Part shown: one piece after another, positions 1 to 8,548 of the stretch
Layout of the letters: each line of letters starts with the position of its first letter
How positions within the stretch are numbered: the stretch's first letter is position 1
Source: CAZLGM01 sp964558875
GTDB lineage: Bacteria > Desulfobacterota > Desulfobulbia > Desulfobulbales > Desulfocapsaceae
Assembly (NCBI GenBank): GCA_964558875.1
Contig: CAZLGM010000021.1
Location: 1-22,706, forward strand
Direction: 5' to 3'
DNA: 22,706 nt
Notes under the pieces: generated by a model
Databases searched by the model: none
What the model was told of the DNA's origin: nothing
Seen by the model: only the letters and a program-made list of their open reading frames with translations
Made by a program: the position numbers and the translations under genes

Positions 1-316
1 ATATTGTTTTATTGTAACCATAAGAAACCTCTTGATTTTTATAGGATTACCAAAAAAGATAAGTTACAGTAGGTGTCGATCCGCATGAATGTCAGTTGGG
101 AAGATGTGACCCGATGGCGTGTTCCGTACTTGTACATTACTGTAAATAGTTCGAAAAAAAAAGATGTTGCTAGCAGTGTTGATTTGCATTTCTTTGAGTG
201 AGTCATCAACAATCAGCATCTTGTCTTCTTTTGTTCCTGTAGCCCCGAACTGTTCATGAATAATCTGGACCAGAAGCCAAGTTGTTGATTGCCAGTTGTT
301 AATAAAAGAGGTTCCA
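1..316. other. left-edge region without a clear gene
   Basis: No convincing gene is seen before the first glycosyltransferase. Two plus-strand frames are open from the window edge: frame 1 ends at a TAG at 70-72 and frame 2 at a TGA at 86-88. Either could be the last 20-30 codons of an upstream gene, but neither has a recognisable motif. The rest is AT-rich non-coding sequence, presumably the leader of the following gene. I could not identify a confident promoter. Confidence 0.3.
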
Positions 317-1477
317 TTGCAGCATAAATTAAAGCTAATTCATACAGTCGGCAGTCTCGATATGAGTCATGGTGGACCTTCCAGAACTGTACCATCTTTA
401 TGTGAAGGGCTGGCCGACCTTGGTATACAGACACAAATCGTAACAAGAGATTGCAAGGGCAGTCACAAAACTTCCACGGATAAAGTTAAAATTATTCCAA
501 CAAAAGTCTTATCATTTGGAAACCCAAAATTCTGTTACCCTTTCCGGTTTAGAAAAAAATTGATTGAAGAATGTAAACAACCTGGAATGAAGCTCATCCA
601 TGATCACGGTGTTTGGTTGCCAACAAATTATACTGCATCTCGAGTGGCTCAGTTGATGAGTGTACCTCTTGTTATCAGTCCAAGAGGCATGCTGGAACCT
701 TGGGCAATTATGTATAAAGCATGGAAAAAACGGCTGGCATGGCGGCTTTATCAGTTCCGGGCGATGAATATTGCCCACACAATATGTACGACATCGGAGA
801 TGGAAGCGACAAATATTCGTCGCCTTGGGCTTAGACAGCCTATTGCAATCATTCCAAACGGAGTTGAAATTCCAACTTTAATAAAGAAAACAAATCTGAA
901 AAAAAAGAGAACAGCACTGTTTTTATCAAGAATTCACCCTAAAAAAGGTTTGCTCTTTCTGATTGAAGCCTGGAAAACAATTTCACCTCTGGATTGGCAG
1001 CTTCTTATTGTAGGCCCTGACGACGGCAATTACGGAAAGCAGATAAGTGCGGCTGTAAAAGAGAGGGGTTTGGAAAAAGACATCAAGATACTCGGTGAGA
1101 TGGTAGGAGAACATAAATCAAATATCTATCGAAATGCTGATTTGTTTATATTACCCTCACTGAGTGAAAATTTTGGTATGGTCGTTGCCGAGGCATTGTC
1201 GTGGAGCATTCCGGTTATAACAACAAAAGCAACTCCCTGGCAAGAGCTTGAAACGAATCGTTGCGGTTGGTGGATTGATACAGGTATTTCTCCCTTAATC
1301 GATTGTTTAAAGGAAGTCCTTGCATTAACCGAAGAGGAACTTGAAGCAATGGGAATTCGTGGCCGTAATCTTGTAAAAGAACGATATAGGTGGTCTGAGA
1401 TCGCACAAAAAACCTATAACCTGTATCTGTGGATTTTGGGTCACGGCCAAAGGCCGTCTTTTGTATCAACGGATTAA
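317..1477 (+). CDS. GT4-family glycosyltransferase
   Basis: This is a predicted cytoplasmic retaining glycosyltransferase of the GT-B fold (CAZy GT4), likely adding one sugar to a lipid-linked EPS repeat unit. The N-terminus has the usual glycine-rich acceptor-side loop (MSHGGPSR, near residue 17). The C-terminal donor domain starts near residue 200 (LFLSRIHPKKGL) and carries the EX7E motif at about E284 and E292 (SENFGMVVAEAL). Length, about 386 aa, is normal for the family. I prefer the TTG at 317 because AAAGAGG sits 5 nt upstream (305-311); an in-frame TTG at 296 would add 7 residues. It is the first of the plus-strand EPS genes. Donor and acceptor cannot be told from sequence. A short GC hairpin (ACGGCC/GGCCGT, 1443-1457) followed by CTTTT lies inside its last codons. 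Confidence 0.9.
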   Translation: MQHKLKLIHTVGSLDMSHGGPSRTVPSLCEGLADLGIQTQIVTRDCKGSHKTSTDKVKIIPTKVLSFGNPKFCYPFRFRKKLIEECKQPGMKLIHDHGVWLPTNYTASRVAQLMSVPLVISPRGMLEPWAIMYKAWKKRLAWRLYQFRAMNIAHTICTTSEMEATNIRRLGLRQPIAIIPNGVEIPTLIKKTNLKKKRTALFLSRIHPKKGLLFLIEAWKTISPLDWQLLIVGPDDGNYGKQISAAVKERGLEKDIKILGEMVGEHKSNIYRNADLFILPSLSENFGMVVAEALSWSIPVITTKATPWQELETNRCGWWIDTGISPLIDCLKEVLALTEEELEAMGIRGRNLVKERYRWSEIAQKTYNLYLWILGHGQRPSFVSTD

Positions 1478-1539
1478 AATAGACTAAAAACGATAACGTG
1501 TCAGGTTGTTCACTCTGGTGAGTATATCTTGTCTTTGTC

Positions 1540-2601
1540 ATGAGTAAAATTTCTCCACCGCCTCATACCGTGGCTATCCCAAAAAAAAGAAATCAGTGGT
1601 TGGATTGTTTGCGGGCTGGAGCAATTTCTCTGGTGATGATTCATCACGTGTCACATGAATGGCCGGTGTCGAGACCTTGGCTTGTAAAGTACACCAATTA
1701 TGGTGCCGAAGGAGTTGATCTGTTTTTTGTTTTAAGCGGCTGGTTGATCGGCGGTTTGTTTTGGAAAGAGATGGCTCGAACGCAGAATGTTAATGTGATA
1801 CGTTTCTGGCTGCGTCGATGGTTACGGACAATACCACCATATCTCGGCGGACTGTTCCTGGCATGGATTGCTGTCTGGATTTATCGAAAAGAACCGTTTG
1901 ATTTTGGCTATCTCCTGTTTATTCAAAACTACTATGAGCAACTGCCATTCTTTTCTGTCAGTTGGTCCCTTTGCATTGAAGAACATTTTTATCTGATTAC
2001 ACCCTTGTTGTTCTTGTTTGTAGGGCGACTCAGATGGGTATTGTTTGTCAGTCTGCCAATCATACCTACGTTGTTGAGATTTGTTGAATATGTTCCTGAG
2101 CTCAGCGGTTTTGGATATCAGAAAACCGCGACTCATTTGCATATGGATGGGTTGATGATCGGTTTTTCAATGGCCTATTTCCAGGTGAATCATAAGAAGT
2201 GGATTGTTCAAATCGCTCCTTATGCGGTATGGGGAATAGCTGTGTCTGCAATTCTTCTCTACTTGGATTTTGGAAAAAAACTGGAATTTGTTTTTACTCC
2301 GCTCTTGGTGGCTGTCTTGTTTTTCTGTTTACTGGTAGCCTTTGTTAATCGTAGCTGGATAACCAAGCTCTCGATTTCCCCAATTGAGTGGTTGGCCAGG
2401 ATATCATATTCTATCTACCTGGTTCATGCTTTGGTTATTCATGGTTTTGTGAGAATTATAACTCCCGGTCCTGGATGGCTGGAAGTACCTGCATTAATAC
2501 TTGAAGTAGCGGTGATACTGTTTGTTGGATGGATTTTTTATTTGATTTTTGAACGAACCGCTTTTCGTATCCGCCATCAGTTGGTTCCATCAAAGAATTA
2601 A
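1540..2601 (+). CDS. acyltransferase family 3 membrane protein (putative polysaccharide O-acyltransferase)
   Basis: This is a polytopic inner-membrane protein of the acyltransferase-3 family (OafA/NodX/WecH type), which usually moves acetyl or similar groups onto sugars of surface polysaccharides. Visible family blocks are LDCLRAGAIS with a nearby HH pair at residues 18-40, GVDLFFVLSGWLIGG near 58-72, the basic FWLRRWLRTIPPY block near 88-100, and SWSLCIEEHFYLITP near 140. About ten hydrophobic segments follow one another to the C-terminus. The length of 353 aa is typical. The ATG start has only a weak upstream Shine-Dalgarno sequence. It lies 62 bp after the GT4 gene and 11 bp before the next gene, consistent with one transcript. 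The two SGNH proteins encoded downstream could be periplasmic partners in acetylation; that link is inference. Confidence 0.92.
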   Translation: MSKISPPPHTVAIPKKRNQWLDCLRAGAISLVMIHHVSHEWPVSRPWLVKYTNYGAEGVDLFFVLSGWLIGGLFWKEMARTQNVNVIRFWLRRWLRTIPPYLGGLFLAWIAVWIYRKEPFDFGYLLFIQNYYEQLPFFSVSWSLCIEEHFYLITPLLFLFVGRLRWVLFVSLPIIPTLLRFVEYVPELSGFGYQKTATHLHMDGLMIGFSMAYFQVNHKKWIVQIAPYAVWGIAVSAILLYLDFGKKLEFVFTPLLVAVLFFCLLVAFVNRSWITKLSISPIEWLARISYSIYLVHALVIHGFVRIITPGPGWLEVPALILEVAVILFVGWIFYLIFERTAFRIRHQLVPSKN

Positions 2602-2612
2602 TTCGATTGAAT

Positions 2613-3446
2613 ATGTCTTATCCAAAAATATCAGTACTGATTTTTACTTTAAACGAGGAACTGCATCTCCCCCTGTGCTTGAGTACACTTGACTGGTGTG
2701 TTGACGTAATTGTTATCGATTCTTTCAGCACTGACCGCACAAAAGAGATTTGCCTTGAAAATGGAGTGCGGCTGTTTGAACATGCTTTTGAGGGATTTGG
2801 TTCTCAACGGAACTGGGCGTTGGATAACATTGATATTAAAAATCCATGGGTCTTGGTTCTTGATGCCGATGAGCGCGTACCCGGATCCCTGGTCGATGAA
2901 ATGAGTTCTATTGCCAAAGAGGGCTTTCAGGGTATAGGCGCGTATAAAATAAAACGCCGTTTCCATATGTGGGGAAGATGGTTGCGTTACAGCAGCCTCT
3001 ACCCGACCTGGGTTGTCCGGTTCATTCATAAAAATAAAGTTCGCTATGTCAATAGAGGCCATGCTGAAACGCAGGAAGTCAAAGGGCGCATTGGCACTCT
3101 TGAGAATGATCTGATCGATGAAAACCTGAAAGGAATTGACGAGTGGTTTGAAAGGCAGAACAGGTATTCCAGCAAAGATGCTGAATATGAAATAGAACTC
3201 GAGAAGGGCTCCATACAATTCCTCGATCTGTTTTCGAGCGACCCTCTTGTTCGTCGAGCGGCATTAAAGGGCATGGCCTTGAGAGTTCCTGCAAGGCCCC
3301 TGATTTATTTCATTTATAGCTATTTCATACGTTTGGGGTTTCTTGACGGAAAGGACGGATTAGTATTCTGTTTAATGAAATCCCTGTATCAACGAATGGT
3401 AGAAGTGAAGAAATATAATGCTCGACGTATCAAGAGGTTGAAATGA
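2613..3446 (+). CDS. GT2-family glycosyltransferase, WaaE/KdtX-like
   Basis: This is a GT-A fold inverting glycosyltransferase. The N-terminus reads ISVLIFTLNEE, the standard start of GT2 enzymes that resemble the LPS-core glucosyltransferase WaaE/KdtX. The metal-binding DXD-type motif is DADERV (D84 and D86). The WaaE-like features GFGSQRNWAL near residue 65 and a C-terminal hydrophobic, basic segment (PLIYFIYSYFIRLGFLDG) are present; the latter probably docks on the membrane. I start at the ATG at 2613; a TTG two codons earlier is possible. The stop overlaps the galE start (ATGA at 3443-3446), so the two genes are translationally coupled. Real substrate unknown. In this locus it most likely extends or branches the EPS unit rather than LPS core. 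Confidence 0.9.
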   Translation: MSYPKISVLIFTLNEELHLPLCLSTLDWCVDVIVIDSFSTDRTKEICLENGVRLFEHAFEGFGSQRNWALDNIDIKNPWVLVLDADERVPGSLVDEMSSIAKEGFQGIGAYKIKRRFHMWGRWLRYSSLYPTWVVRFIHKNKVRYVNRGHAETQEVKGRIGTLENDLIDENLKGIDEWFERQNRYSSKDAEYEIELEKGSIQFLDLFSSDPLVRRAALKGMALRVPARPLIYFIYSYFIRLGFLDGKDGLVFCLMKSLYQRMVEVKKYNARRIKRLK

Positions 3447-4480
3447 GTTTATCCGTACTCGTGACAGGTGGGGCAGGCTATATTGGGTCACATATGGTAC
3501 AGAGTCTGTCGGAGCAAGGATATAAAACGACAGTTTTTGATAATCTTTCCAGAGGGTTTCGCCAGGCAATTATCGGTGGTGAGTTTATCCACGGAGACTT
3601 GCTCAACAGCAATGATACCATAAAACTGTTTGAGCAGAACCGTTTTGATGCTGTTTTGCATTTTGCAGCTCTTGCCTATGTGGGTGAATCTGTACAAGAT
3701 CCCCTGAAGTATTATAAAAATAATGTGCTGGGGAGCATGAATTTAATTGAGGCCATGTTGAAAAGTGGCTGTAATCAACTTGTCTTTTCCTCGACATGTG
3801 CAATTTACGGCATTCCCAAATTCGTTCCTCTTGTTGAAGAATCTGGTAAAAAACCGATTAGTCCGTATGGACGAACAAAGCGTATTATTGAGGAGATGTT
3901 GGAAGATTTTACAGTGTCGTATGGCTTGAATAGTATCTCTCTACGTTATTTCAATGCGGCTGGCTGTGATCCGGACGGCTTACTCGGGGAATGTCATGAC
4001 CCAGAAACCCACCTTATCCCACTTGTGCTTCAGGAAGCCTTGCGGGTAAAACAGGGTGGTGATCCTGTCCGGACGACACTGGAGATTTTTGGTGATGATT
4101 TTGATACTCCGGATGGGACATGTATACGAGACTATATTCACGTGTGTGATCTTTGCTCGGCACATATTGCGGCATTGGAACGCTTGTCGATCAAAAAGAA
4201 ACCTGGCATGGAAGTGTATAACCTCGGTAATGATACAGGGTTCTCTGTGAAAGAGGTCATTGCCGTCTGCCGGGAAATAACGGGTATCGATATTCAATAC
4301 CGTGTTGCAAAGAGGCGACAGGGTGACCCTCCGGTTCTCATTGCTTCTTCTTCGAAAATAAATGAGGAGCTGGGCTGGACACCAAAGTATACCCATCTGG
4401 CCGATATAGTAGCCAGTGCATGGAGTTGGCTGGATCGTAATCAAACAATAGTAAAACAGAAAAAGAGCTTAACCGGTTAA
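3443..4480 (+). CDS. galE: UDP-glucose 4-epimerase
   Basis: GalE interconverts UDP-glucose and UDP-galactose (some members also the N-acetyl forms), supplying donor sugar for EPS synthesis in the cytoplasm. It is an extended short-chain dehydrogenase. The NAD-binding TGGAGYIG loop is at residues 8-15, the SST block of the active site at 116-118, and the catalytic Y142-x3-K146 in SPYGRTK. The RYFNAAG block typical of GalE follows near 171. Length (345 aa) is typical. AAGAGG at 3432-3437 lies 5 nt before the ATG, and the start overlaps the previous stop. A perfect 12-bp palindrome (TTAACCGGTTAA, 4469-4480) spans the stop codon; its role is unknown. UDP-GlcNAc 4-epimerase activity cannot be excluded. 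Confidence 0.94.
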   Translation: MSLSVLVTGGAGYIGSHMVQSLSEQGYKTTVFDNLSRGFRQAIIGGEFIHGDLLNSNDTIKLFEQNRFDAVLHFAALAYVGESVQDPLKYYKNNVLGSMNLIEAMLKSGCNQLVFSSTCAIYGIPKFVPLVEESGKKPISPYGRTKRIIEEMLEDFTVSYGLNSISLRYFNAAGCDPDGLLGECHDPETHLIPLVLQEALRVKQGGDPVRTTLEIFGDDFDTPDGTCIRDYIHVCDLCSAHIAALERLSIKKKPGMEVYNLGNDTGFSVKEVIAVCREITGIDIQYRVAKRRQGDPPVLIASSSKINEELGWTPKYTHLADIVASAWSWLDRNQTIVKQKKSLTG

Positions 4481-4495
4481 CACCATTTTCAGCTT

Positions 4496-6256
4496 ATGAA
4501 TATTTTAGGACTCAATGCATATCACGGTGATTCCTCAGCCTGTCTGGTGAGGGACGGTGAGTTAATAGCAGCTGCCGAAGAGGAACGATTTAGACGAATT
4601 AAACATTGGGCCGGGTTTCCTTCCAAATCAATTTCTTATTGTCTTGAGGCAGGCGGTATTTCACTGGAAAAGGTAGACTATATTGCTATTAATAGTGACT
4701 CTAAAGCGAATTTTTATAAAAAAATCGGTTATTTGTTAAAAAACAGACCGAGTTTGGGATTTGTTCTAGATCGGCTGAAAAACCGAAAGCAACGAGATGA
4801 TGTGAATGGTGAACTGAGACGTTGTTTTCCCAAAAGCCGGTTTCAGGGAAAAGTGGTCCCTGTTGAGCATCATCTTGCTCACCTTGCCTCAGCCCATATT
4901 GTGTCTCCGTTTGACCAGTCCATTGTCGTGTCAGTGGATGGTTTCGGTGATTTTTCAAGTGGGGCATGGGGAATAGGTGACGGGTTTGATATTGAGATTA
5001 CAGATCGGGTATATTTCCCGCACTCACTTGGTATCTTTTATCAGGCGATGACTCAATACCTTGGTTTTCCGCATTATGGAGATGAATATAAAGTAATGGG
5101 GCTTGCTCCTTACGGAAAACCGTCCTTAAAAAAACAGATGCGTGTGCTGGTCTGCTGTAAACCGGACGGGTATTACGAGTTGAATCTCAATTATTTCCGA
5201 CACCACTCTACAGGAGTTGACTATAAATGGTCAGATGGTATTCCAACAGTTGGAAAGCTTTTCAATAATAATCTGGAAGAATTACTTGGTTTTCCTGAGA
5301 GAAAGAAAGAAGACTCACTTGAAGACTGTCATTGGGACCTGGCTCGTTCTGTCCAGGAAATGTATGAGGAAGCTTTTTTCAATATTCTCGGGAGTGCCTA
5401 TAAAAAACATAAAATTGATACATTAACACTGGCCGGTGGCTGTGGCATGAATTCCGTTGCAAATGGCAAAGTGTATCGGCGATCTTCATTTAAAAAGATG
5501 TATATTCAATCTGCGGCAGGAGATGCGGGAGGTGCGATTGGAGCAGCTTTTGCAGCCTGGCATGCAAACTCTTCCCAGTCAGGAGGTGCATTTTTTATGG
5601 ACCATGCCTTCTGGGGACCAGAATTCAGCCGGGAGGAAATAGCTCGTTTACTGGCAAACAGGAAGGATGAGTTGGTCCAGGAAGGGTGCAGTATTGAATT
5701 GATACAGGACGAAGACAGGCTCTGCCGAAAAACGGCTGAAATGGTAGCCGAGGGCTGTGTGGTCGGCTGGTTTCAAGGACGAATGGAGTGGGGCCCCCGG
5801 GCTCTCGGCAATCGTTCTATTGTCTGTGACCCTCGCCGTTCTGATATGAAAGATATTTTAAACCTCAAGATCAAAAGAAGAGAGTCTTTCAGGCCTTTCG
5901 CACCTTCGATTTTACGTGAAGCAGTCCCTGAATGGTTCGAAGAAGAGGATGATGTGCCTTTTATGATGCAGGTTTTTCAGATACGTGAGGAGAAAAGGTC
6001 GGAGATTCCGGCTGTTACTCATGTTGACGGTTCAGGTCGTCTCCAGACAGTCCATAAACAAAGCAATCCCCGATATTATAAACTCATCTCTTGCTTTCAG
6101 GAGATTACCGGTGTTCCAATTGTCCTGAACACATCATTTAATGAAAATGAACCGGTTGTATGCAAACCGGATGAGGCACTTGATTGCTTTCTGCGCACAA
6201 AAATGGATGTATTGGTTTTAGGTGGGAGTGTTGTTACAAGAAAGGAAAGTTCTTGA
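4496..6256 (+). CDS. NodU/CmcH-family O-carbamoyltransferase
   Basis: This protein should transfer a carbamoyl group from carbamoyl phosphate, through carbamoyl-adenylate, to a hydroxyl of a sugar, as in NodU (Nod factor), CmcH (cephamycin) and TobZ (tobramycin). The Kae1-like N-terminal half has LGLNAYHGDSSACL (residues 4-17), the metal-binding HHLAHLASAH (about 124-134), SVDGFGD (near 144) and GDEYKVMGLAPYGKP (near 197-210). The C-terminal carbamoyltransferase half has QGRMEWGPRALGNRS (about 426-440), RESFRPFAPSIL and NTSFNENEPVV. Length (586 aa) is normal and no key block is missing. It lies 15 bp after galE in the same presumed operon, so the likely substrate is a sugar of this EPS. Exact acceptor unknown. 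Confidence 0.92.
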   Translation: MNILGLNAYHGDSSACLVRDGELIAAAEEERFRRIKHWAGFPSKSISYCLEAGGISLEKVDYIAINSDSKANFYKKIGYLLKNRPSLGFVLDRLKNRKQRDDVNGELRRCFPKSRFQGKVVPVEHHLAHLASAHIVSPFDQSIVVSVDGFGDFSSGAWGIGDGFDIEITDRVYFPHSLGIFYQAMTQYLGFPHYGDEYKVMGLAPYGKPSLKKQMRVLVCCKPDGYYELNLNYFRHHSTGVDYKWSDGIPTVGKLFNNNLEELLGFPERKKEDSLEDCHWDLARSVQEMYEEAFFNILGSAYKKHKIDTLTLAGGCGMNSVANGKVYRRSSFKKMYIQSAAGDAGGAIGAAFAAWHANSSQSGGAFFMDHAFWGPEFSREEIARLLANRKDELVQEGCSIELIQDEDRLCRKTAEMVAEGCVVGWFQGRMEWGPRALGNRSIVCDPRRSDMKDILNLKIKRRESFRPFAPSILREAVPEWFEEEDDVPFMMQVFQIREEKRSEIPAVTHVDGSGRLQTVHKQSNPRYYKLISCFQEITGVPIVLNTSFNENEPVVCKPDEALDCFLRTKMDVLVLGGSVVTRKESS

Positions 6257-6285
6257 AAGAAGAAAATGTTGGATTCAGGAAAATT

Positions 6286-7134
6286 ATGCAACTAGTAGAT
6301 AATTATAAAGAAATAATCAAGGAAAGACTTGTTTATTGTGAGAAGTTTGTTGAAAAAGAAATCATAGAGGAGCCTTTACAACTCGAGGAGGCATACCGGA
6401 TTGTCGAGCCCACAAGAGTACGACTGATAGATACCTTAAAACTCATTCAAAAAAATAATATTTTAAAAAATGGGTCAAGAGTCTTGGAAATTGGTTGCGG
6501 ATATGGACAATGGCTTTTTTGTCTCAATGATATTTATGATAAAAAATTACAATTATATTCTACTGAACATCCTAATCGGGATGTACTGAAGAATAAGGAG
6601 TTTTTAAAACAGATCAAAGATGAGAATATTACTCTTAAGGCAAGTGATCTATTACTGGAAGATTTGCCTTTTGAGGATGAGAGCATGGATTTGATCCTCT
6701 TTACGGAAGTGATAGAGCATCTTTCTCCAGTTGATGTCCCGCGTATATTAAAAAAAATATCTCGAAAGCTCAATAATGAAGGCTCTTTGGTCATTTCCAG
6801 CCCTAATCGTTTTTCTCTTTTAAACAGGTTGCTGTATTTAGCAGGTAAAAGTCCAACAGAGCCTTGTCTTACGCTTGACCATACCAAAGGAGGATTTGGC
6901 CATATCAAACTCTACGGTCAAACAGAGCTTGATATACTTCTCAAGAGTGCGGATTTACAAATTGCAGACTTCGCTTTTTCAAATTGTCATATTTACTTTT
7001 TCCTCAATTCAGGAAGTAAATTGAAAAAGATTAGAAACTATTGTGTAAGCTATGCCGAGCATGTCCTCAATATTATCGGTTATCCACAATTTCAAGAGTG
7101 CTGGATCTGTGTGGCCAAGAAGACTGGGAGTTGA
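6286..7134 (+). CDS. class I SAM-dependent methyltransferase
   Basis: This is a Rossmann-fold methyltransferase with SAM motif I VLEIGCGYGQW at residues 66-76, the acidic DLLLEDLPFEDESMDLI stretch (motifs II/III) near 120-140, and the EVIEHL signature, followed by a post-motif ISSPNRFSL block as in methyltransferases of the UbiG/type-11 group. The ATG at 6286 has AGGAAA 4 nt upstream. A TTG at 6253, overlapping the previous stop (TTGA) and preceded by GGAAAG, would give 11 extra residues and is a fair alternative. Position in the operon suggests O-methylation of an EPS sugar, but no substrate signature is visible. The window holds two further methyltransferase genes, so the glycan may be methylated at several sites. 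Confidence 0.88.
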   Translation: MQLVDNYKEIIKERLVYCEKFVEKEIIEEPLQLEEAYRIVEPTRVRLIDTLKLIQKNNILKNGSRVLEIGCGYGQWLFCLNDIYDKKLQLYSTEHPNRDVLKNKEFLKQIKDENITLKASDLLLEDLPFEDESMDLILFTEVIEHLSPVDVPRILKKISRKLNNEGSLVISSPNRFSLLNRLLYLAGKSPTEPCLTLDHTKGGFGHIKLYGQTELDILLKSADLQIADFAFSNCHIYFFLNSGSKLKKIRNYCVSYAEHVLNIIGYPQFQECWICVAKKTGS

Positions 7135-7136
7135 AG

Positions 7137-7214
7137 ATGCTGACTGCTGAAGAAAACCATGTCTCTGTAAGTTATAAAATCCAGGCTATGATTTCTGGGT
7201 TTTACTACCGTTGA
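7137..7214 (+). CDS. possible 25-codon ORF before SGNH gene 1
   Basis: This is an ATG ORF of 25 codons with GGGAG about 6 nt upstream, starting 2 nt after the methyltransferase stop and ending 36 nt before the SGNH gene. The peptide has no recognisable motif. It may be chance or a coupling leader. A second ORF of the same length precedes the other SGNH gene. Existence as a gene is doubtful. Confidence 0.12.
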   Translation: MLTAEENHVSVSYKIQAMISGFYYR

Positions 7215-7250
7215 TTAGCCTGTTGGTTCATTCTGGCAAGGTGTTGGTTT

Positions 7251-8333
7251 ATGGGTAATTACAAGAGACTAACAAATCTGTTTTTAATCATTTGCGCTAT
7301 AGTCGTCACTCTCATCTTCGTAGAAACCCTTTGTGCTATATTTCGTCCTGTTTCTTATGTAAGTACCGATATCTTTGGAAGGAAAATCCGAAATCGCCCG
7401 GCTGTAAAAGTGGTGCTGTTTAATGGGACTGGCCCTTCGTATTATGATAGTAAACCCTACGACAGCGGGACAACCTCACTGCTACGATCCTATAAATATT
7501 CATGGTATATCAACAAGTTCAGTTTGCGCCATAATGAACTTTCAGCCAGAAAAGAACTCTTCAGGATTCTTGTCTTAGGTGACAGCCAGACATTTGGTTA
7601 TGTTCCACCAGACAAGACATGGCCTGCACAGCTGGAACACTACCTGAACAGCAACAATAATCGAGTAGAAGTAGAAGTACTCAACGCAGGAGTGCCCGGT
7701 TACGGTACCCATGAAGCTATGTGGAAAGGCATACGTATCATTAAGGACATTCAGCCGGATATGGTGCTTATCGCTTTTTTTGGCGCTAATAACCTTGTCC
7801 CCTGCGAAGGTAATGATCTCTATCAGAATTATGTTCGTTTTAACCAGGCTTCTATAACCGACAAGGATCAAAAGCAGCAGAGAAAAACAACACTATTTGA
7901 ACGTATACAAAAATTGTTTGCCGATCACTCACATCTCTATGGATTGCTCAGTGCTGCAAGAAAACAATTGAGTGGAGTCCCAAGCTATTTGGAACAGGTC
8001 CGACAATACAGGAATTCGCCTGACAGTGAAATACTTATAGAGACCTGGAACAAGACAACAGCTCTTCTTCAAACTATCCGGAATACAGCAATAGAGAACA
8101 ATGCTGCATCGATGGTTGTCTATCTGCCGGATATGGCCTCACTGCTTGATGATGACCGGTCTGTGGAACCTGTACTTAAAAAATCAGGATTGCCGGTGAT
8201 CAGCACATTTGATGTACTGTATAAAACAATGAAAAATAATCCCTGGAATCTGAGAACCCAGTTGGATGAACATTACAATGAGCATGCATTTAAAGTAATC
8301 GCTGAAGAGGTTGGATCCCATTTAATTCAATAA
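7251..8333 (+). CDS. SGNH/GDSL hydrolase-like membrane-anchored protein (1)
   Basis: This is a predicted periplasmic protein anchored by one N-terminal hydrophobic segment (residues about 9-26). Block I is LGDSQTFG with D111 and S112 (nucleophile). Block II glycine lies in NAGVPGYGTHE, block III is the variant FFGANNL, and block V is DEHYN with D339 and H341. The D-x-H-aromatic-N arrangement recalls the AlgJ/AlgX and PatB-like acetyl-transfer or esterase proteins. Length is 360 aa. It begins with ATG 116 bp after the methyltransferase. The neighbouring acyltransferase-3 gene makes attachment or removal of O-acetyl groups on EPS a reasonable role, but this is inference. A paralogue of the same architecture follows directly. 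Confidence 0.85.
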   Translation: MGNYKRLTNLFLIICAIVVTLIFVETLCAIFRPVSYVSTDIFGRKIRNRPAVKVVLFNGTGPSYYDSKPYDSGTTSLLRSYKYSWYINKFSLRHNELSARKELFRILVLGDSQTFGYVPPDKTWPAQLEHYLNSNNNRVEVEVLNAGVPGYGTHEAMWKGIRIIKDIQPDMVLIAFFGANNLVPCEGNDLYQNYVRFNQASITDKDQKQQRKTTLFERIQKLFADHSHLYGLLSAARKQLSGVPSYLEQVRQYRNSPDSEILIETWNKTTALLQTIRNTAIENNAASMVVYLPDMASLLDDDRSVEPVLKKSGLPVISTFDVLYKTMKNNPWNLRTQLDEHYNEHAFKVIAEEVGSHLIQ

Positions 8334-8548
8334 AAACAGATATTTTAGCTGAACAGTACTGTTTCTTTGAATACCAAACACGTTATATTTGGCTTGAAAA
8401 TATCGGTGGTTTCCTATAAAAAAATAAGTTTTCATTTAGGGGTAGAGTAATGGCCTTAGTGGTTATACTCACAAAGAAGCGTATTGCTTTGGATTCAACA
8501 CCAAAAGTATTGACTGGAAAGAAATAGGAATTTGGGATAACCGGAATT
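8334..8548. other. short intergenic gap with a 12-bp palindrome
   Basis: The gap between the two SGNH genes contains a perfect palindrome AACAGTACTGTT at 8352-8363 and, near its end, a possible small ORF at 8450-8527 (listed separately). No clear promoter or terminator is visible. Confidence 0.35.
8450..8527 (+). CDS. possible 25-codon ORF before SGNH gene 2
   Basis: This ATG ORF of 25 codons has an AGGGGTAGAG stretch just upstream that could serve as a Shine-Dalgarno sequence, and it ends 21 nt before the next gene's GTG. The peptide is basic and has no recognisable domain. It may be chance. It is mentioned because it has the same length and relative position as the ORF at 7137-7214, though the peptides are not alike. 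Confidence 0.12.
   Translation: MALVVILTKKRIALDSTPKVLTGKK

Noticed and set aside
2649..3218. Minus-strand open frame of 189 codons opposite the GT2 gene
   Set aside because: It is antisense to a gene with clear GT2 motifs and encodes no recognisable domain.
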